Of a stretch of DNA of 48,600 nucleotides, positions 45,020-48,600 are shown one piece after another. The translations under genes were made by a program, and so were the position numbers. Numbering within the stretch: the first letter of the stretch is position 1; each line of letters starts with the position of its first letter. The notes beneath the pieces were generated by a model. It was not told the DNA's origin and ran no database searches. It saw nothing but the letters and a program-made list of their open reading frames with translations. The stretch comes from Saprospiraceae bacterium (GTDB lineage: Bacteria > Bacteroidota > Bacteroidia > Chitinophagales > Saprospiraceae), in the NCBI GenBank assembly GCA_020628085.1, contig JAHDFQ010000011.1, positions 1-48,600 of the forward strand, given 5' to 3'.

Positions 45020-45496
45020 TTATACTTCTTCTTCTGGTTCAGCGATTGGCGTAAGCATATCCAAACCTATTAAATCACCTTCTTCTTTGCTGATCGCTCC
45101 AAAACGCAAGAACCCACCTGAGGCTTTTGCTACATGTTCTGCAAAAGAGGTTAAAGATTTATATACGTGATAATCTACGGGAGTATTCAATTTAGCTAAA
45201 ATAGGATTAAGTTCCGCTAATTTAGCTTCTATTTGAGTCGTTCGTTCAGCAACATCATTTGGTAAAGCGATAATGTATGAATCCAAACGCTCTGCATAGT
45301 CTTGACCAACTCTCTCATAAAATTCATGTAAATCATTTGGGCTAGCGTATGATCTAATCTTTGTTAGTTTTTCTGCCCACTCTTTTTCTTCTGTATCAAT
45401 ATTTCCATCTGCCCCTGCAATGTATATGGTAATATAGGAGATAGAATTGACCAATTTTTCGATTTCTTGTTCTGTTAGTTGTTCGAAGTATTCCAT
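45020..45496 (-). CDS. TerB-like conserved protein of unknown function
   Basis: 158 residues, mostly helical and acidic, without signal peptide or membrane span. The early segment IYIAGADGNIDTEEKEWAEKL (about 27-47) resembles the TerB-like tellurite-resistance/Mg-binding fold, in which DGxID followed by an E/K-rich helix is typical. The C-terminus has a conserved-looking GGFLRFGAISKEEGDLIGLDMLTPI, which I recall from unnamed Bacteroidota proteins. No tellurite-resistance genes are nearby. Likely cytoplasmic; function unknown. A -7-like box TATATTTG (plus-strand CAAATATA at 45531-45538) lies 35 bp upstream, with no TTG at the 20-base spacing. Confidence 0.65.
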   Translation of the reverse strand: MEYFEQLTEQEIEKLVNSISYITIYIAGADGNIDTEEKEWAEKLTKIRSYASPNDLHEFYERVGQDYAERLDSYIIALPNDVAERTTQIEAKLAELNPILAKLNTPVDYHVYKSLTSFAEHVAKASGGFLRFGAISKEEGDLIGLDMLTPIAEPEEEV

Positions 45497-45588
45497 TAAT
45501 TTATAGGTTGATATTTTTCAAAATGTAGTGCAAATATATTGAATAATTGATTGAGATGATTGTTTTTCAAATCTTTTTTGAGATAGAC

Positions 45589-46422
45589 TTAAAATGCTCT
45601 CAACATTCGATCTTTATCATTTAGGTCTTTTCGAATTTTAAAGCGATGTATATCTTTTTCAATGAGTAGTTTACCTACTTTTCTAGCGTTAAATTCATTT
45701 AATTCAAAGAATAATTGACCATGTTTAGTTTTTTTCTTTAGGAAAAATTTAGCAATAACTTTATAAAAAAGCAAAGGATCACCTTTCGAAAACAGAGCTA
45801 TATGAGGTTCATACTTCAATACCCAATCGGGCATTACATGTCGTTCAGTGCTAGCGATATAAGGCGGATTACTCACAATTACATCAAAATCAGGTAGAAA
45901 ATCCCATTTATTAGTGTTCAAAATATCAATTTTTCTGAAATGTACCATGCAATCCAACTTTTTGGCATTTTCTTTAGCGACCGTCAAAGCATCAGAACTG
46001 ACATCCAAAGCCCAAACTTCCACTTTAGGCAAATGCTTTTTCAATGCTATCGGAATACAACCTGATCCTGTCCCAATATCCAATAACTTAATATTAGATT
46101 GGTTAGGTGTACTTTTGATGATCCAATCAACCAATTCTTCTGTCTCTTGCCTCGGAATTAAAACGGATGGATTGACCTTTAGTTTAAGCCCGAAGAAATC
46201 TGCTTGTCCTAAAATATATTGGATTGGTTCTTTGCGAAGCAATCGCTCGGTATAATTTAATAATTGCTGCGCTTGTTTATCGTTAAAATTCCCTTTTTTA
46301 TTTCGGTTGGTCACCATAAAAGCATCCTCAAACAAAATCTGAGTGATACTCGCTCCTTCAGCTATTCCATAAACAGCGCAAAGGGCGTTTTGAATAATTC
46401 TATATGCTTTTTTTATTTCCAA
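45589..46422 (-). CDS. prmC: Peptide chain release factor N5-glutamine methyltransferase, PrmC
   Basis: 277 residues. PrmC methylates the GGQ glutamine of RF1 and RF2 using S-adenosylmethionine. The helical N-terminal domain (about 1-90) holds PIQYILGQADFFGLKLKV; the catalytic domain has the SAM motif LLDIGTGSGCIPIAL and the NPPY substrate motif (SNPPYIAS). The ATG overlaps the end of the upstream glycosyltransferase gene by 10 bp, so the pair is translationally coupled. Confidence 0.94.
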   Translation of the reverse strand: MEIKKAYRIIQNALCAVYGIAEGASITQILFEDAFMVTNRNKKGNFNDKQAQQLLNYTERLLRKEPIQYILGQADFFGLKLKVNPSVLIPRQETEELVDWIIKSTPNQSNIKLLDIGTGSGCIPIALKKHLPKVEVWALDVSSDALTVAKENAKKLDCMVHFRKIDILNTNKWDFLPDFDVIVSNPPYIASTERHVMPDWVLKYEPHIALFSKGDPLLFYKVIAKFFLKKKTKHGQLFFELNEFNARKVGKLLIEKDIHRFKIRKDLNDKDRMLRAF

Positions 46423-47534
46423 ATGTGATGTATTGTCTTTTGTATATTTTTTTCGTTGGAATATGTTTGTTCTAATATTTGACGTCTAAGTTGTATACTT
46501 TTTTCGTTAAAATCAATGGATATTAAGCGATTGATTATTTTGATAATATCAGTTGAGTTTTTACAAATACAACACAATTGTTCTAAACCAGTTTCGCTCA
46601 CCATCAAATCATTTGCGATACAATGTCGCCCATTGAATAAAGCCTTTAGCAATTTCAGTTTCATACCAGCTTTTTGAAACGTCCACAAAAAATGAATATG
46701 AGCGTTCTGAACCAATTGATTCAGTTCTTTATCTGACGGATTGATAGACAAAGATACATTCATTTGTTGATTCACAGATTGTATCAATTTTTTATTGGGG
46801 TTTCGACCCGCTACAACAATTGGGAAGTTGACTTTTGGCGCAATTTCCTCAACTAAATATAAAGCGGCTCTTTCATTATCAGACACCGACAAATTTCCAT
46901 GAAATAATAAATAGGCTCCCTTTCCTTTTTTTGTTAATATATCTTCGTCAGGATGAAAAGGTGGAACATAGACAGTATTCGGATGTTGTTTAGAGTAATA
47001 ATGAGCATCACTTTTAGACAATGAAATAATTAAATTTGCATGAGTCGTCATTTCAAGTTCAAATTGGCGAAGTTTCCAACTTTCTAGTTTAAAATAGAGT
47101 TTCTTGAGCGGATTATTTTCTAAGTTGGCTAAATTGGTATAATATTGCCACTCTATATTATGCGTTCGGACTATTTTTTGTCGATTTTTAAGTTTAGGAT
47201 GAGCTATATAACGACAGGTGTGTTGACCTTCAAAAAAAATCGGGTGTTGATCTTGTGTCAATCGCTTTAATAATGCGTCAGAAGTTCGAGACTCAACAAT
47301 AAAAGGTCGTTTTTTGAATTGATCTACGATTTTTAACGGTCTAGGATAATAATAAACTTGGTCACACCATTGTTCTAATTGAGGATTAGGTTGCCGATTT
47401 CCATATTGAAAAGCATGTAAAATAATACGTACTCCAGCTTTTGCTAATGCTTTTAAATGATAATAGACCACAATAACACCTCCATAATTGGGAGGGTAGG
47501 GAATATCAAAGGCGATGATGTGCAAACTTTTCAT
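46413..47534 (-). CDS. GT-B fold glycosyltransferase, family 4-like
   Basis: 373 residues. The N-terminus (LHIIAFDIPYPPNYGGVIVVYYHLKALA) is the typical GT4 acceptor-side opening with the P-x-x-GG motif, followed by RTHNIEWQYYTNLA. The C-terminal half contains LLFHGNLSVSDN (nucleotide-sugar side strand), IVVAGRNP and an AGMKLKLLKALFNGRHCIAND segment at the donor site; the usual E-x7-E pattern is altered. The substrate is unknown. It overlaps prmC by 10 bp, is transcribed away from the RlpA gene, and has no other sugar genes next to it. Confidence 0.85.
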   Translation of the reverse strand: MKSLHIIAFDIPYPPNYGGVIVVYYHLKALAKAGVRIILHAFQYGNRQPNPQLEQWCDQVYYYPRPLKIVDQFKKRPFIVESRTSDALLKRLTQDQHPIFFEGQHTCRYIAHPKLKNRQKIVRTHNIEWQYYTNLANLENNPLKKLYFKLESWKLRQFELEMTTHANLIISLSKSDAHYYSKQHPNTVYVPPFHPDEDILTKKGKGAYLLFHGNLSVSDNERAALYLVEEIAPKVNFPIVVAGRNPNKKLIQSVNQQMNVSLSINPSDKELNQLVQNAHIHFLWTFQKAGMKLKLLKALFNGRHCIANDLMVSETGLEQLCCICKNSTDIIKIINRLISIDFNEKSIQLRRQILEQTYSNEKNIQKTIHHIWK

Positions 47535-47548
47535 GAAAAAACAAGATA

Positions 47549-47579
47549 TTGAATTTTCTGAAATGATTCGTTACTTTTG
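47549..47579 (+). promoter_or_regulatory. Promoter of the RlpA-SPOR gene
   Basis: TTG (47549-47551), 20 bases, TACTTTTG (47572-47579), a perfect TAnnTTTG match with the same spacing as the other candidates. The predicted start is near 47585, about 26 bases before the ATG at 47611. Confidence 0.75.
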
Positions 47580-47610
47580 GAGTAATTAAGTTGAATTGAA
47601 TAACATTATT

Positions 47611-48585
47611 ATGAGAACACAATATATACACAGTCTATTTATAGTAACTTTTCTGGTTTTAACAATGGGACTAAACGCCCAAATTGGAATGGCAGGCTAC
47701 TATTCTGATGAATTTCAAGGTGCAAAAACAGCGAGTGGAGATTTGTATGACATGGATGCTTTTACAGCTGGACACAAAGATATTCCTTATGGAACGTTCA
47801 TACGAGTGACACGATTAGATAATAAAAAAAGTGTCGTTGTGAGAGTCAATGATCGTGGTCCATTTTATGATGGAGTAGTGGTCGATTTATCAAAAGCGGC
47901 CGCCCGTAAATTAGGTATGCTGAGAGATGGAAAAGTAGAGGTCAAAGTAGAAATCGTTGATAAAAATAAAGAAAATCCGATTGAAAAAGTGGCTGATATT
48001 ATTGCAAAACCACCTAAAACACAATCGGTTGATAAAGAAATAATCAATAAAGCTCCAAAAAAAGAACCTACTCCTAAAGTTGAGCAACCATCTGATCGAA
48101 AGGAAGAAGTTGTGGTTGTTGTACCTAAACAAACGCCTAAAAAAGAAACGAAACCCAAACCAAATCCTATCACAAAAACAGAAAAAAAAGTAACCTCATC
48201 AACTCCTCAAAAAAGTTTACCGTCCAGCGGTTTTACACCAAAAGGAATTCCAGAAGGCAATGAACTGGTGACGGGAAAAAATTATAAAAAACATGATTTA
48301 TATCATATTCAACTAAGTCGACCCAAGAAAAAAGGTTTTGGTGTACAAGTTGCTTCTTTAAGTTCTTACGAAAATGCCATTCAATACGTGGCGGACTTAC
48401 AAGGAAAATGGTTTGATAATGTCCTAATTAGCATTGAACCTCGTGATAATGGAGATAGTGTTTATAAAATTATTTTAGGGCCGTTCGATGATCGTGATTC
48501 TGCGGATTATTATAAAAAGAATGCAAAAAAACGCTATAAAATTGATGGTTTCGTAGTAGATTTGGGTGTGTTACAGTATCATTAA
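47611..48585 (+). CDS. RlpA-like double-psi beta-barrel protein with C-terminal SPOR domain
   Basis: 324 residues from the ATG at 47611; a TTG five codons earlier is less likely. Signal peptide about 1-24 (ends GLNAQ). Residues about 30-115 form a double-psi beta-barrel of the RlpA type (GYYSDEFQGAKTASGD, then VVRVNDRGPFYDGVVVDLS), with the NDRGP motif and its Asp as in septal lytic transglycosylases. A Lys/Pro-rich low-complexity linker (about 125-225) leads to a SPOR domain (about 245-320) that binds denuded peptidoglycan at division sites. Likely a septal cell-wall hydrolase or binding protein. It ends 15 bases before the window edge. The linker has many Lys-Pro-Thr units and is probably extended. 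Confidence 0.9.
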   Translation: MRTQYIHSLFIVTFLVLTMGLNAQIGMAGYYSDEFQGAKTASGDLYDMDAFTAGHKDIPYGTFIRVTRLDNKKSVVVRVNDRGPFYDGVVVDLSKAAARKLGMLRDGKVEVKVEIVDKNKENPIEKVADIIAKPPKTQSVDKEIINKAPKKEPTPKVEQPSDRKEEVVVVVPKQTPKKETKPKPNPITKTEKKVTSSTPQKSLPSSGFTPKGIPEGNELVTGKNYKKHDLYHIQLSRPKKKGFGVQVASLSSYENAIQYVADLQGKWFDNVLISIEPRDNGDSVYKIILGPFDDRDSADYYKKNAKKRYKIDGFVVDLGVLQYH

Positions 48586-48600
48586 CACCTAAAGTGAAGA

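Noticed and set aside
47596-47610. TTG start for the RlpA-SPOR gene
   Set aside because: The ATG at 47611 gives a standard signal peptide and suits the promoter; TTG adds five residues without support.
47865-48173. A 102-codon minus-strand ORF in the RlpA linker
   Set aside because: Its Ser/Thr/Gly/Phe-rich sequence is the complement of Lys/Pro/Thr-rich low-complexity codons in a well-supported gene.

Overview
The window comes from an AT-rich member of the Bacteroidota. The evidence is type IX secretion (T9SS) cargo with type A and type B C-terminal sorting domains, SprB repeats, a PorP/SprF protein, a PorE-like OmpA protein, and promoters of the Bacteroidota type. Four strong promoters share the form TTG, 20 bases, TAnnTTTG (one variant has CATATTTG). 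A marine or environmental lineage near Saprospiria or Flavobacteriia is an inference. No rRNA, tRNA, CRISPR array, integrase or transposase was seen.

Layout. 1-2.8 kb: PD-(D/E)XK nuclease of the AddB type. 2.8-6.0 kb (minus): a membrane-anchored coiled-coil protein, then two adjacent exported proteins with STN/carboxypeptidase-regulatory and MG2-like regions but no TonB-receptor barrel. 6.3-8.9 kb (minus): a lipid-linked sugar flippase and a saccharopine dehydrogenase. 9.3-11.3 kb: a small membrane protein convergent with a di-haem cytochrome c peroxidase lipoprotein. 11.3-19.0 kb (minus): a branched-chain amino acid operon, ilvD-ilvB-ilvN-(secreted metzincin-like protein)-ilvC-ilvA. 19.0-19.4 kb: a plus-strand structured RNA gene diverging from that operon. 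19.4-26.5 kb: Lon-N-domain protein, thioester alpha-2-macroglobulin lipoprotein, and AlkD glycosylase. 27.0-33.4 kb: a 2133-residue M43-type protease with 18 SprB-like repeats. 33.6-42.4 kb (minus): porP/sprF-like, porE-like and a 1708-residue T9SS type B surface protein. 42.9-48.6 kb: Tat-exported class V PLP enzyme, VanZ-like protein, TerB-like protein, glycosyltransferase with prmC, and an RlpA-SPOR protein.

The most informative stretch is 18.8-19.4 kb. The ilv operon is preceded by a 22-codon leader peptide gene made mostly of Ile and Val codons with no Leu codon. Its stop codon lies inside an antiterminator arm that can pair with the first arm of a 19-bp intrinsic terminator: a complete translation-coupled attenuator. 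The putative promoter sits so close to the leader ATG that the transcript may be leaderless. About 70 bp away, a consensus promoter fires the other way into a roughly 225-nt RNA. That RNA can fold into a long rod with a bulged closing helix and ends in a U-run, so it is a candidate 6S-like RNA.

Other points of interest are a metzincin-like secreted protein inside the ilv operon, alternating Cys/non-Cys SprB repeats, the alpha-2-macroglobulin gene paired with alkD instead of pbpC, and two imperfect-palindrome elements at 6.2 and 12.6 kb.
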